Assembly: GCA_035639875.1 (NCBI GenBank) | Contig: DASQXE010000070.1 | Coordinates: 1-39,640 of the forward strand | Direction of reading: 5' to 3' | DNA: 39,640 nt | From: JAIBJP01 sp035639875 | GTDB lineage: Bacteria; Actinomycetota; Thermoleophilia; Gaiellales; Gaiellaceae | Shown here: piece by piece, positions 1 to 10,267 of the stretch | Numbering within the stretch: position 1 is the first letter of the stretch | How the letters are laid out: the number at the start of each line of letters is the position of its first letter | Notes under the pieces: model-generated | Database searches by the model: none | What the model was told of the DNA's origin: nothing | Seen by the model: the letters and a program-made list of their open reading frames with translations, nothing else | Made by a program: the position numbers and the translations under genes

Positions 1-1
1 C

Positions 2-247
2 GAGACGTCGGATGCGAGCCACTGCGTCTACTCGATCGTAGACGGCGAGCCGCTATCGGCCGCGATTCGGTTCCACGCGACTTCGGGCCTGGGGCGCGGA
101 GACTGGAGCACTCGTTCCGAGGTGCACAGCTCCATGACCTGCGACGCGGAGAATTTCCGCGTCGAGGCTGAGTTCGTGGTTACGGAGAACGGCGAGCGTG
201 TTTTCGAACGCGCGTGGGACCTGGACTTCCCGCGCGACAACGTATGA
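2..247 (+). CDS. C-terminal end of a CocE/NonD-type (peptidase S15 family) hydrolase, partial
   Basis: The reading frame is open from base 2 to a TGA at 245-247, and the gene begins before the window. The 81 residues resemble the C-terminal jelly-roll end of CocE/NonD (S15-like) acyl hydrolases: alternating beta strands, a GDW motif followed by an acidic/polar strand, and an ending of the form RAWDLDFPRDNV, close to the RSWDE-IPRD-V ending I associate with that family. The catalytic domain is outside the window, so activity cannot be judged. It lies 12 bases upstream of the amidohydrolase start and may be co-transcribed with it. The family call rests on the tail only. Confidence 0.55.
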   Translation, partial: ETSDASHCVYSIVDGEPLSAAIRFHATSGLGRGDWSTRSEVHSSMTCDAENFRVEAEFVVTENGERVFERAWDLDFPRDNV

Positions 248-259
248 GAACCTAAGCGC

Positions 260-1330
260 GTGATCGACTGCGACATCCACCCGCAGATCGGCGACGCCGA
301 GGAGCTCCTCGTGCACGTCGACGAGGCGCAGCGCGACTGGTTTCGTAGCCAACCGTACTTCGGGCTCCCCGGCTACTCGTGGACGCACCCGACGTCCTGG
401 TACCGCCAGGACCTTGGCAGCGCCGGCCGTCCCCCGGGCGCGGACGTGGAAGCGGTCCGGCGCGAGCTTCTCGACCCGAGCGGAACCGAGATCGGAGTCC
501 TCAACGCGGACGACGCCGTGCTCGTCTCGCTCATGCCGAGCCCGTATCGCGCGGCCGCTCTGGCGCGTGCGCACAACGACTGGATCCGCGAGCGCTGGCT
601 CGACCGCGAACCCCGGCTGCGCGGCGCGATCATCTGCCCGGCGCAGGATCCGGAGGAGGCGGCCAAGGAGATCCGCAGGGTGGCGGAGGATCCGCGCTTC
701 GTCCAGGTCCTCGTCTGCGGCGGCTCCGAGCGGCCGTACGGCGAGCCCCGCTACCTGCCGATCTTCGAGGCGGCTTCGGAGCTCGGGCTCCCGGTGGCGA
801 TTCACTCGGGCGGCGAGGGGATGGGGCTCGCGGCTCCGCCCGGCGGCGCCGGTCCGGTCACCTTCTACATCGAATGGCACACGCTCGGGTCGGCCTGCAG
901 CACGATGGCGCACCTCGTCTCCCTGCTCGTGCACGGGACCTTCGAGCGGCTCCCGAATCTGCGCTTGCTGCTGATCGAGGGTGGGATCGCCTGGCTCCCC
1001 GGGATCCTGTGGCGCCTCGACACGAACTGGCGCGCGCTGCGCGCGGACACGCCCTGGCTCGAGCGCAAGCCGAGCGAGGTCGCACGGGCGCACGTGCGCT
1101 TCTCGACGCAGCCGCTCGAGCACACGGACGGGAGGGACGCCCTCCTCTGGGAGATGCTCGAGGCCGCCGGGGCGCCTGAGGTCCTCTGCTTCGCGTCCGA
1201 CTACCCGCACTGGGATTTCGACGATCCGGCGTTCCTGCTCAAGCGCCTGCCCGCGGCGTGGCGTGACCGCGTTCTGCACGAGAACGCGTCCGAGCTGTAT
1301 GGCCAACGGCTCGCCGTCGCGTCCCGGTGA
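260..1330 (+). CDS. Amidohydrolase-2 family metal-dependent hydrolase/decarboxylase
   Basis: This is a 356-residue TIM-barrel amidohydrolase of the ACMSD-like group (amidohydrolase_2), which hydrolyses or decarboxylates small carboxylated or aromatic compounds using one metal ion. The N-terminal D-C-D-I-H-P (residues 3-8) supplies the first metal ligands, H182 in VAIHSGG is the barrel histidine, and the DYPHWDFD stretch near residue 314 carries the conserved late aspartate. The GTG start is chosen because the metal motif begins at residue 3. Its last codons overlap the Rieske gene in a GTGA junction, so the two are probably translated together. The substrate cannot be read from sequence. An aromatic or hydroxy-acid catabolic role is plausible by analogy. 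Confidence 0.9.
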   Translation: MIDCDIHPQIGDAEELLVHVDEAQRDWFRSQPYFGLPGYSWTHPTSWYRQDLGSAGRPPGADVEAVRRELLDPSGTEIGVLNADDAVLVSLMPSPYRAAALARAHNDWIRERWLDREPRLRGAIICPAQDPEEAAKEIRRVAEDPRFVQVLVCGGSERPYGEPRYLPIFEAASELGLPVAIHSGGEGMGLAAPPGGAGPVTFYIEWHTLGSACSTMAHLVSLLVHGTFERLPNLRLLLIEGGIAWLPGILWRLDTNWRALRADTPWLERKPSEVARAHVRFSTQPLEHTDGRDALLWEMLEAAGAPEVLCFASDYPHWDFDDPAFLLKRLPAAWRDRVLHENASELYGQRLAVASR

Positions 1331-1674
1331 GCGGCTGGCGGGACGTCGGGTCGCTCGAAGAGCTCGAGCGGATGGGCCGGCTCGTCGCGCACGTCGGCGG
1401 ACGCGAAGTCGGTGTCGTAGTCGTGGACGGAGAGCCGCGCGGCATCCGCAACCGGTGTCCCCATCACGGCGGGCCGCTGTGCCTCGGAACCGTAGAGCGA
1501 CGTGTCGGCGGCGCGCCGGGGTCGTACTCCCTCGCCGGCCGGACTATCCTTCGCTGCCCCTGGCACGGCTGGGAGTTCGACCCGGAGACAGGGGTCTGCC
1601 TCGACGATCCGACCATGCGCGTCGCTGTCTATCCGGCCAAAGCCGTCGACGGCCGCGTTCTCATCGAGGCCTAA
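1327..1674 (+). CDS. Rieske [2Fe-2S] ferredoxin-like protein
   Basis: This is a 115-residue single-domain Rieske protein. The two cluster-binding motifs are CPHHGG (C44, H46) and CPWHGW (C77, H80). The 30 residues between them are longer than the usual 15-20, because of an inserted loop rich in glycine and arginine. There is no signal peptide or membrane segment, so it should be a cytosolic electron carrier or a regulatory ferredoxin subunit. The GTG start overlaps the stop of the upstream amidohydrolase by 4 bases, which suggests the two proteins act in the same pathway. No oxygenase alpha subunit is encoded in the window. The TAA stop overlaps the stop of the convergent gene. Confidence 0.92.
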   Translation: MSGWRDVGSLEELERMGRLVAHVGGREVGVVVVDGEPRGIRNRCPHHGGPLCLGTVERRVGGAPGSYSLAGRTILRCPWHGWEFDPETGVCLDDPTMRVAVYPAKAVDGRVLIEA

Positions 1675-3293
1675 CTCAGCTGGTCGTACACGGCCTCGCC
1701 CTCGACGAGGGTGAGGACGACCCGCGCATCCCCGATCGGCCCCGCCCCGCGGTCGAAGAGATCGCGGTCGAGAACGACGAGGTCCGCCAGCTTGCCGGGC
1801 TCGATCGTTCCCGTTTCTCCGTCCAGGAAGTTGACGTAGGCCGAGCCACGCGTGAAAGCGACCACCGCGGTGTCGAGGTCGAGCCGCTCTCCGGGCAGGA
1901 GCGGCTCCGTGCCTCGGGTCGGGTGCTCGACGCGCGTAACCGCCACCTCGATCTGCGGCAGTGGGTTTGCCGTCGACACCGTCCAGTCGCTCCCGCACGC
2001 GAGCGGCGCGCCCGCGCGCTGCAGGCTGCGGAACGGATAGTGGTAGCGCGCGCGCTCCTCGCCGATGAACGGCAGGGTCAGCTCGGTCACGTAGCGGCTC
2101 GCCGCGGCCCAGTACGTCTGGAGGTTGGCCACGACGCCGAGCTCCGCGAAGCGCGGCTGATCGTCGGGATGGACGAGCTGGACGTGAGCGAGGTGGTGGC
2201 GCGCGTCGCGGGGACCGTTCTCCTTTCGAGCAGCTTCGATGGCGTCGAGGGACTCGCGCACGGCGCGGTCGCCGATCGTGTGCAGGTGCACCTGGAAGCC
2301 CTGCGCGTCGAGAAGCGTGACGATGCGGACGAGCTCCTCCGGTTCGTGCATGGCGATTCCGCGGTTGTCAGTGCCCTCGTACGGCTCGAGCAGGGCGCCG
2401 GTGAAGTTCTCCAGCACACCGTCGGCGAAGATCTTGGCGCCGCGAATGCGCAGGCGACCCACGTGGCCGCGCTCGCGCAGCGCGACGAGCTCCTCGATCT
2501 GCTCCTCGCCCTGTGAGCGCTGCCAGAGGAGGTTGCCCTCCACCCGCATCGTGAGGAGGCCGCGACCTGCGACGGCGATGTACGCGGGAAGCGTCTTGGC
2601 GGTCACGACGGCGTCTTGCCAGGCCGTGATGCCGAGGGCATGCAGCTCGGCTTGGGCGTTCAGGAGCGCCTGCTCCCACTCGGCGTGCGAGGTCGGCGGC
2701 ACGATGTCTTCGACGATCGTCTTCGCGCCCTCGTGGAGCGCGCCGCTCGGCTCCCCGTTCGCGTCGCGCTCGATGCGTCCGTCCGGCGGATCCGAGGTAT
2801 CTGCGGTGATGCCGGCGAGTACGAGCGCCCGGCTGTTCACCCACGCCGTGTGGCCGTCGCGGTTCTCGAGATAGACCGGGCGGTCGGGGACGACGGCATC
2901 AAGCCGCTCCTTGTCGGGGTTGCCGCCGGGGAAAAAGTCCATCGACCAGCCGCTCCCCGCGATCCACTCGCGCTCCGGGTTGGCGTTCGCGTAGCGCGCG
3001 ATCTCCCCCAGGCATTCCTCTGCGGACGACGTGTCGTGCAGATTGCAGACGACGGAGAGCAGGCCGCCGTCAAGCGGGTGCAGGTGGGCGTCTTGGAAGC
3101 CGGGGAGTACGGTTCGTCCCTCGAGCTCGATCACGCGCGTGGAAGAGCCGACGAGGCCCGCGAGCGCGTCGGAGGCGCCCACCGCTTCGATTCGGCCTTG
3201 CGTGACGGCAACCGCCTCGGCCACCGTCCATCGGTCGTCGACGGTGTGGACGGCGCCCCCTGTGAGGAGGAGATCGGCGACGTTAGGGTCCAT
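1671..3293 (-). CDS. YtcJ-like amidohydrolase (amidohydrolase_3 family)
   Basis: This enzyme of about 540 residues belongs to the YtcJ/amidohydrolase_3 group of metal-dependent hydrolases acting on C-N bonds other than peptide bonds. It has the N-terminal beta-sandwich strand (LLLTGGAVHTVD), the metal motif GFQDAHLHP, the catalytic GAKIFADG segment, the histidine motif VHLHTIGDRAV, and the late aspartate in ACGSDWTVS. The ATG at 3293 is preferred because it directly precedes the conserved strand; an in-frame GTG at 3314 would add seven residues and overlap the divergent peptidase gene. The substrate is unknown. The gene is divergent from the M20 peptidase, with start codons only 5 bases apart. 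Confidence 0.88.
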   Translation of the reverse strand: MDPNVADLLLTGGAVHTVDDRWTVAEAVAVTQGRIEAVGASDALAGLVGSSTRVIELEGRTVLPGFQDAHLHPLDGGLLSVVCNLHDTSSAEECLGEIARYANANPEREWIAGSGWSMDFFPGGNPDKERLDAVVPDRPVYLENRDGHTAWVNSRALVLAGITADTSDPPDGRIERDANGEPSGALHEGAKTIVEDIVPPTSHAEWEQALLNAQAELHALGITAWQDAVVTAKTLPAYIAVAGRGLLTMRVEGNLLWQRSQGEEQIEELVALRERGHVGRLRIRGAKIFADGVLENFTGALLEPYEGTDNRGIAMHEPEELVRIVTLLDAQGFQVHLHTIGDRAVRESLDAIEAARKENGPRDARHHLAHVQLVHPDDQPRFAELGVVANLQTYWAAASRYVTELTLPFIGEERARYHYPFRSLQRAGAPLACGSDWTVSTANPLPQIEVAVTRVEHPTRGTEPLLPGERLDLDTAVVAFTRGSAYVNFLDGETGTIEPGKLADLVVLDRDLFDRGAGPIGDARVVLTLVEGEAVYDQLS

Positions 3294-3298
3294 CGGCG

Positions 3299-4509
3299 AT
3301 GGCGATCTTCTCACCCGCGGACGCGCGGCGGGCCGTCGAGGCCGGTCTGGACGATTCGATTGCGTTCCTCCAGGAGCTGGTGCGGGTGCAGAGCCGGCTC
3401 GGCAACGAGGAGCCGGCGCAGCGGCTCGTCGAAGAGCGAATGAAGGAGCTCGGCTTCGACGTGCGGTCGGTTCAGCCCGATCCGGAGCGGCTCGCGATGC
3501 GGGCTGACAGCGGCATCCCGCTCATCTCGTACGAGGGCCGCCGCTCGCTCGTCGGGACCCTGAGCGGAGGCGCCGGCCGCTCGTTGTTGCTCAACGGCCA
3601 CGTGGATGTCGTCAGCACGGAGCCGACCGAGCGCTGGACGAAGGATCCGTGGGGCGGCGAGATCACGAACGGACGCCTCTACGGCCGCGGCGCGTGCGAC
3701 ATGAAGGGCGGGGTGGCCGCAATGCTCCTGGCCGTCGAAGCAGCGCTCTCGGCCGGTCAGATCGGCAGCGTGCTGATCTACCAGAGCGTCATCGAGGAGG
3801 AGTGCGGCGGCAACGGCGCCCTCGCCGCTTGTCTCGAGGGCCCCGCTGCCGACGGCGTCGTCATCGCCGAGCCGACCAACGGTGGCCTCGACCTCGTCGC
3901 TCCCGGCGTCATCTGGGCTCGGATCACGCTCGAGGGACGCGCGCGCCACGCCTCGCACGCCGACGAAGGGTCGAACCCGATCGAGGCGGCGTTCGCGGTC
4001 GTCAGAGCGCTCCACGAGCTGGAGGCGTCCTTGAACGCTGACCCCGAGCCCGAGTTCGCCGGCATCGAGAACCCCTACCTCCTGAACGTCGGCGCCCTCC
4101 ATGCCGGGGATTGGCCCTCCATGACGCCCGGGAAGGCCGAGCTCGACGTCCGCCTCGGTTTTCCGATTCGGACCGAGCCATCAGAAGCCCAGGCTCTCCT
4201 CGCGCAGGCCGTCGAAGTCGTCGACGGCGCGCGCGTCCAGTTCCGCGGCTTTCGCGCTCGCGGCTATTCCTTCTCAGAGGAAACCGACCTCGTCCGCCTC
4301 CTCGGCGACTGCCACGAGGCGGTTCACGGGACGAGGCCCCGCCCCGAGCCGGCCCGCGCCACGACCGATCTCCGCTTCTTCCAGCCCGGCCAAGCCGTTT
4401 GTTACGGGCCGACCGGCGACGGCCTGCACGGGATCGACGAGTGGGTCGACCTCGACTCGATCGCCCACGTGGCCACTGTTCTCGCGCTGCTCATCCGCGG
4501 CTGGAGCAA

Positions 4510-4513
<4 letters not shown>
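3299..4513 (+). CDS. M20 family metallopeptidase (ArgE/DapE-like deacylase)
   Basis: This 404-residue zinc-dependent amidase belongs to the ArgE/DapE/carboxypeptidase G2 family. The visible active-site residues are H101 and D103 in GHVDVV, D134 in GACDMKGG, and the general-base glutamates around E166-E168 in EEECGGNG. The dimerisation-domain RHASHADEGSNPIEA motif follows at about residue 218. The ATG start puts these at normal family positions. The likely reaction is hydrolysis of an N-acyl amino acid or small peptide in the cytosol. The neighbouring oligopeptide importer supports a role in using imported peptides. Its TAG stop overlaps the stop of the importer ATPase gene on the other strand. 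Confidence 0.92.
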
Positions 4514-5519
<1,006 letters not shown>

Positions 5520-5523
<4 letters not shown>

Positions 5524-6497
5524 GACACGGCCTCGACGACCCGTTCGTTCAGATGACAAGCGGCCAAGTGGTGGGTGCCGACCTCGAGCATGCGCGGCGT
5601 CACCGTCGGGCACGGGGCGAAGGCGCGGTCGCAACGTGGCGCGAAGGGACAGCCGATCGGCTCCCGGTCGAGGCGCGGCGGGGCGCCCGGGATCGAAACG
5701 ACCTCGTCGTCGCCGTAGAGGTCGGGCGTCGCCGCGAAGAGGAGGCGCGTGTACGGGTGGCGCGGGTCGTGGTAGAGCTCGTCGACCGGGCCGAGCTCCG
5801 CGATCACGCCCGCGTACATGACTGCCGCGCGCTCGCAGACCTGGGCGACGACGGGGAGGTCGTGGGTGACGAGGACGAGCGCGAGGCCGAAGTCGTTCGC
5901 GAGTGCGGTAAGGAGCTCGAGAATCTGAGCCTGCACCATCACGTCGAGCGCAGTGGTCGGCTCGTCGGCGAGGAGGATCTTCGGGTTGCAGGCGAGCGCC
6001 ATGGCGATCGCGGCGCGCTGGCGCATGCCTCCCGAGAACTCGTGCGGGTAGCGGGCGGCGCGATCCGCCGGGATACCGACCACCTCGAGCAGTTCCCGCG
6101 CGCGGAGGACGGCGACGCGCCCTTCCGCGACATCGTGGAGCTCCATCGGCTCTACGATCTGCTCGCCGATCGTCCGGACGGGGTTGAAGGCGTTCATGGC
6201 GCCCTGAAAGACCATCGCGATCTCGCTCCAGCGGTGCGGCGCAGCGCTGTCTTCCCCCCGGGCGAGGACGTTCTCGCCCGCGAGCAGGACCTGGCCCGCG
6301 ACGCTCGCGTTCGGGGGGAGGAGGCCCATAAGCGCGAGGATCGCGGTCGTCTTTCCGCAGCCGGACTCGCCGACGAGGCCGAACCGCTCGCCCTCGTCGA
6401 CGGAGAAGTCGATGCCGCGGACGGCGTGGACCTCGCCGCGTCCGCCCAGGTCGAACCAGACGTGCAGGTCCGAGACGTCGAGCAGCGGCGCTCTCAT
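5520..6497 (-). CDS. Oligopeptide/dipeptide ABC transporter ATPase (DppD/OppD type)
   Basis: This is a 325-residue ABC ATPase, partner of the downstream OppF-like protein. It has Walker A GESGCGKTT, signature FSGGMRQRAAIA, Walker B ILLADEPTTALD and HD switch LVTHDLPVV. The C-terminal oligo_HPY region ends in a cysteine cluster (GCPFAPRC...APC...AAC). The start is the ATG at 6497, which overlaps the permease stop as ATGA and begins directly with the ABC fold; the open frame extends further upstream but there overlaps permease coding sequence. Walker A and B look intact, so it should hydrolyse ATP to drive peptide uptake. Confidence 0.93.
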
Positions 6498-7429
6498 GGC
6501 TCCGTACGCGGCACCGGCCGAATGCGGAACCGGCGCACCGACAGGTGGCCGACGCGCAGGCGCGGGTTGAGCGTGTCCTCCATCGCCTGCCCGAGCAGCG
6601 TCGAGCCCAGGACGACGAGCATGACGCAGACGCCCGGCGGCACGATCGCCCACCAGGCGTTGTTGAGCACCGCGTCATCGGTGAACGCGTTCTCGATCAG
6701 CCGCCCCCACGAGATCAGGCTCGGGTCGCCGAGGCCGAGGAAGGTGATGAACATCTCGGCGAAGATCGCATATGCCACGAGCAGGACCGTGTTCGCGATC
6801 AGAAGCGGCGCGACCTGCGGGAGGACGTGCTTCCCGATCAGGCGCCAGTTCCCGGCTCCGAGCGCGCGGGCCCGGCGCACATAGACTCGCTCGCGCACGC
6901 TCTTCACTTGGGCGCGGATCAGCCGGGCGGTCGTCGTCCAGTAGATGATCCCGATGATCAGGATGATGTTCGTGATCGAGCGCCCGAAGAGCGCGGCCGC
7001 GACGACCATGAGCGGCACGTCGGGGATCACGAGCACGTAGTCGGTGATGCGCATGAGCACGATGTCGGTCTTGCCTCCGAAGAAGCCGGCGAGCAGCCCG
7101 AAGCTCCCGCCGATCAGCGCCGACACGACTGCCGCCGCGAAGCCGACGAGCAGCGAGATCTGCGCGCCCGCGGCGAGGAGCTTGAGCATGTCTGCCCCGC
7201 CACCGTCCGTCCCGAGAAGGTGCGCGCTGCTCGGCGCCTGGAAGACGGCCGCCACCTTCTCCTTCGGATCGCCGGAAATCAGAACTGGTTCCAGGAGCGC
7301 GACGAGCGCGAACACAGACACGACCGCCAGCCCGACGATCGCCTGCGGCTGGCCGAGGACATGACGGAAGACGCCCGCGCGGACGCTTGCGGGCGCCTCG
7401 GGAGCGCTGGCCGCCTCGACGATCGTCAT
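6494..7429 (-). CDS. Oligopeptide/dipeptide ABC transporter permease (DppC/OppC type)
   Basis: This is a 311-residue inner-membrane permease with an N-terminal OppC-like segment, one transmembrane helix near residues 33-52, then a periplasmic loop (GTDGGGADMLKLLAAGAQISL) and a core of five helices. The EAA loop that docks on the ATPase is seen as RARALGAGNWRLIGKHVLP. Both ends overlap neighbouring genes by 4 bases (ATGA), so its translation is coupled to the DppB-like permease upstream and the ATPase downstream. The C-terminal tail (NPRLRVG) is typical of OppC proteins. Confidence 0.93.
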   Translation of the reverse strand: MTIVEAASAPEAPASVRAGVFRHVLGQPQAIVGLAVVSVFALVALLEPVLISGDPKEKVAAVFQAPSSAHLLGTDGGGADMLKLLAAGAQISLLVGFAAAVVSALIGGSFGLLAGFFGGKTDIVLMRITDYVLVIPDVPLMVVAAALFGRSITNIILIIGIIYWTTTARLIRAQVKSVRERVYVRRARALGAGNWRLIGKHVLPQVAPLLIANTVLLVAYAIFAEMFITFLGLGDPSLISWGRLIENAFTDDAVLNNAWWAIVPPGVCVMLVVLGSTLLGQAMEDTLNPRLRVGHLSVRRFRIRPVPRTEP

Positions 7430-8400
7430 GTCGTCACCCGCGGGTCGAGCTTGAAGTAGAGGAGGTCGGCGACGAGGTTGAAGAAGATGACGGCGAGCGC
7501 GAGCAGCAGGAAGGCGCCCTGCAAGATCGGGTAGTCGCGCTGGTCGATCGCCTCCACGATCGCGAGCCCGATCCCGGGATACGAGAAGACGTACTCGATC
7601 GTGATGAAGCCGCCGATGATGAACCCGAGCGAGATGGCGACGAGCGTCACGATCGGTAGGAGCGCGTTCCGGAAGGCGTGCTTCCAGACGGTCGCCCAGC
7701 TCGAGAGGCCCTTGGCGCGAGCAGTCAGGACGTAGTCCTCGCCCAGCGTCTCGAGCATCGCCGAGCGGACGACGAGCGTGTACTCGCCGTAGAGGACGAG
7801 GCCGATGCTGAGCGACGGCAGCACCATGTGACGCAGGCGGTCGATGACGACCGTCCAGAGCGACGGCTCACCGAGGATTCCAAGGCTCGGGTCCTTGATC
7901 CCGGACGTCGGCAAGCCGACGGCGCTCGCCAGGAAGAGGACGATCATGAGCCCGAGCCACTGGGGCGGCATGGAGTAGAAAGCGAGCGCCGTCCCGACGC
8001 TCCCGCGGTCGACGATCGTGCCCCGCCTCCAGGCGGCGATCACCCCCGTGATCGTCCCGAGGATGATCGAGAACACGTAGCCGAGCGCGACCATCGGGAT
8101 CGTGTTCTTGATCGCGGGCCAGAGCTCGTGCGTGACCGGGTTCTGCGACCGAAGCGACTTGCCCATGTCGCCGTGCGCGAGGCCCTGGACATACAGCCGG
8201 TACTGCGTCCATTTCGACTTGTCGAGGCCGAGCTCTTTGCGGAGCGCGTTCTTGAACTGGACCGTGCAGTGTTGGCAGCGGAGCGCCTGGATCGCGTCTC
8301 CCGGGATCGCCCGGAAGAGGACGAAGTTGAGCGTGATCGCCACGAAGACCGTCGCGATCGCGAACAGAACCCGCTTCACGACGAAGTCGATGCCCCTCAC
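7426..8400 (-). CDS. Oligopeptide/dipeptide ABC transporter permease (DppB/OppB type)
   Basis: This is a 324-residue permease with an N-terminal helix (residues 9-30), then the conserved RAIPGDA, a large loop, and five further helices. The EAA motif appears as TARAKGLSSWATVWKHAFRNALLP. The GTG start at 8400 is supported by a clear GAGGAG ribosome-binding site (minus-strand positions 8412-8407) six bases upstream. The external loop carries a CQHC pair (around residues 43-46) that could form a disulfide. The gene follows the solute-binding protein by 33 bases and overlaps the next permease by 4. Confidence 0.92.
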   Translation of the reverse strand: MRGIDFVVKRVLFAIATVFVAITLNFVLFRAIPGDAIQALRCQHCTVQFKNALRKELGLDKSKWTQYRLYVQGLAHGDMGKSLRSQNPVTHELWPAIKNTIPMVALGYVFSIILGTITGVIAAWRRGTIVDRGSVGTALAFYSMPPQWLGLMIVLFLASAVGLPTSGIKDPSLGILGEPSLWTVVIDRLRHMVLPSLSIGLVLYGEYTLVVRSAMLETLGEDYVLTARAKGLSSWATVWKHAFRNALLPIVTLVAISLGFIIGGFITIEYVFSYPGIGLAIVEAIDQRDYPILQGAFLLLALAVIFFNLVADLLYFKLDPRVTT

Positions 8401-8433
8401 GCTCGACTCCTCAGCTCGTTGTCGGCGGCTCCG

Positions 8434-10146
8434 TTATCCCACCTTGTGCGGTTGCGTGTAGTAGGTCTTCGAGTAGGCGTTGAGCGCGGTGTTGAAGCCG
8501 TCCCAGCCCTTCCGGTGCGCGTCGATCAACTGCTCTTCGACGAGCTGCGTGTAGAGGAAGTTGTCGTAGACCATCTTCTGCATCTCATAGACGATCTGCT
8601 TGCGCTTCTCCGGGTCGACGGTCGTCCCCTGCTCGTCATAGAGCTTGTCGTACTCGGGGTTGTCCCAGCCGGTGTCGCTCCACGAGCACCACTGGTCCTT
8701 CGTCACGACGGAGAGCTGGAAGTCGGGGTCGACATAGCCGACCCAGTCCCACATCGCGATGTCGTAGTGCGAGTAGCCGATCGACTTCGACGCGTCGCAG
8801 TTGTCGTCGGTCTCGAGCGCATAGGCGGCGGACGAGTCGCCGCCGACCTTCTCCGTGACCTTGACGCCCGCCTCCTGGAAGCCCTGCTGGACGATGTCGA
8901 ACTCGCGGTCGCCGTTGAAGTCGAGCGAGGTCGGGATGATGATGTCGTACTGCATCTTGTGCGCCGGCTGCGCGTACTGGCCCGTCGTCGCCGGGACGAC
9001 GCGGATGCCGTCAGGCCCCTTCTTGTAACCGAGGCTGTCGAGGATCGCATTGCCGTCCGCGCAGTTGTGCTCGAGCGGCCCGAGATCCTTGTTCGCGTCG
9101 ATCGCGATGTCTCCGACGATATTCTCGACCTTCGAGGCGTAGCCGCTGAAGACGACATCGATGATCTTGTCGCGGTCGACGCACTCGGAGAGCGCCTTTT
9201 TCACCTGAGGATTGAGCAGCTCGCGGTTCTTCGGCTTGCGCGGGTTCGAGTTCCAGGTGATGTTGGTCGTCTCGAAGCCCGGCACGGTCTGCACCACGAG
9301 GTTGGGGTCCTTCTTGACGACGTTGACGGCCGAGAACGGCACCTGGTCGACCCAATCGAGCTGGTTCTGCTTCAGGTCGGCGATCATCGCGTCCGCGTTC
9401 GTGTAGTAGGTCAGGGCCACGGCGTCCACGTTCGACTTCGGCCCGTAGAAGTGCGGGTCCTTGATGAAGACGGTCGTGCCCTTCTTCTCGTACTTCTTGA
9501 GCGTGTAGGCGCCGCCGGTGACCATCGGCAGGTGCTCCTCGGGGCGGTACGTCTTGAGCCCCTTCCCGTTCCCGGTCGCGTACTGCTCCCACGCGTGCTG
9601 TGGCAAGACCCATCCCTGCTCGAGCGCGGCGAGCACGTTCCCGACCGGGCTGTCGTAGTGGATGACGAGGGTCGTCGGGTCGGGTGCCTCCGCCTTCGTC
9701 ACGTGCGCGACGCTACCGGCGAGAACGGCCGTGGGCCCGTTCTGGAACTTGACAGTGGTGTTGATCGTCCAGGCGGCGTCGCTCGCGGTGATCGGCTGTC
9801 CGTCCGACCACTGGCCGCCCGAGTTGAGATGGAACGTCCACGTCTTCCCGTCTGAGGACGTCTCCCACGACTTCGCGAGGTCACCGGCAATCTTGTACTT
9901 CCCGTCCGCGTAGTCGTACTGGACGAGCTGCGGGAAGATCATGTTGAAGGCGTTCGCGGCCTGCGTTTCGATGTAGGCAAACGGGTTGAGCGTGTCGATG
10001 TAGTTGGTCGTCCCAAGGCGGAGAATCCCGCCCTGGACGACGTTGCCGCCGGTCTGACCCGCCTTGTTGGACGAGCCTCCACCGCAGCCGGCGGCGAGCA
10101 ACAGGAGGGCGATCAGGACCGCCGGCCAGAGGGCACGTCTCGTCAT
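8434..10146 (-). CDS. Oligopeptide-binding lipoprotein of ABC importer (SBP family 5)
   Basis: This is a 570-residue extracellular solute-binding protein anchored as a lipoprotein: a short basic start, a hydrophobic stretch, then the lipobox LAAGC with acylated C21. A GS-rich linker precedes the family-5 fold, seen in LRLGTTNYIDTLNPF, SWETSSDGKTWTFHL and WSDGQPITASDAAW. The length fits OppA/DppA-type proteins. The ATG is preceded by a purine-rich site (GAGGAGAGAAGGAAC). It is the first gene of the five-gene importer operon and delivers peptide or a related ligand to the permease pair. The exact ligand is not predictable; nickel or glycan ligands also occur in this family. Confidence 0.93.
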   Translation of the reverse strand: MTRRALWPAVLIALLLLAAGCGGGSSNKAGQTGGNVVQGGILRLGTTNYIDTLNPFAYIETQAANAFNMIFPQLVQYDYADGKYKIAGDLAKSWETSSDGKTWTFHLNSGGQWSDGQPITASDAAWTINTTVKFQNGPTAVLAGSVAHVTKAEAPDPTTLVIHYDSPVGNVLAALEQGWVLPQHAWEQYATGNGKGLKTYRPEEHLPMVTGGAYTLKKYEKKGTTVFIKDPHFYGPKSNVDAVALTYYTNADAMIADLKQNQLDWVDQVPFSAVNVVKKDPNLVVQTVPGFETTNITWNSNPRKPKNRELLNPQVKKALSECVDRDKIIDVVFSGYASKVENIVGDIAIDANKDLGPLEHNCADGNAILDSLGYKKGPDGIRVVPATTGQYAQPAHKMQYDIIIPTSLDFNGDREFDIVQQGFQEAGVKVTEKVGGDSSAAYALETDDNCDASKSIGYSHYDIAMWDWVGYVDPDFQLSVVTKDQWCSWSDTGWDNPEYDKLYDEQGTTVDPEKRKQIVYEMQKMVYDNFLYTQLVEEQLIDAHRKGWDGFNTALNAYSKTYYTQPHKVG

Positions 10147-10190
10147 GTTCCTTCTCTCCTCTCGCGAAGCTTCCGTGCGCCGAGGGGCCG

Positions 10191-10196
10191 CTTATA
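10191..10196 (-). promoter_or_regulatory. Candidate -10 element of the oligopeptide importer operon
   Basis: On the minus strand a TATAAG hexamer lies about 45 bases upstream of the ATG of the solute-binding protein, in an otherwise GC-rich stretch. No convincing -35 hexamer sits at 16-18 bases, so this is a weak call based on position and AT content only. Confidence 0.3.
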
Positions 10197-10267
10197 CCAC
10201 GGAACGGCCGCGCGGCTCCAGCTTGATAGGACGAAATCGCCGACTCGAAGTTCGTCTCGCAGCGATC

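Noticed and set aside
7678..9855. 725-residue open frame on the plus strand
   Set aside because: It is antisense to the oligopeptide permease and binding-protein genes, with D/R/V-rich composition and no domain. This is typical of the mirrored frame in GC-rich DNA.
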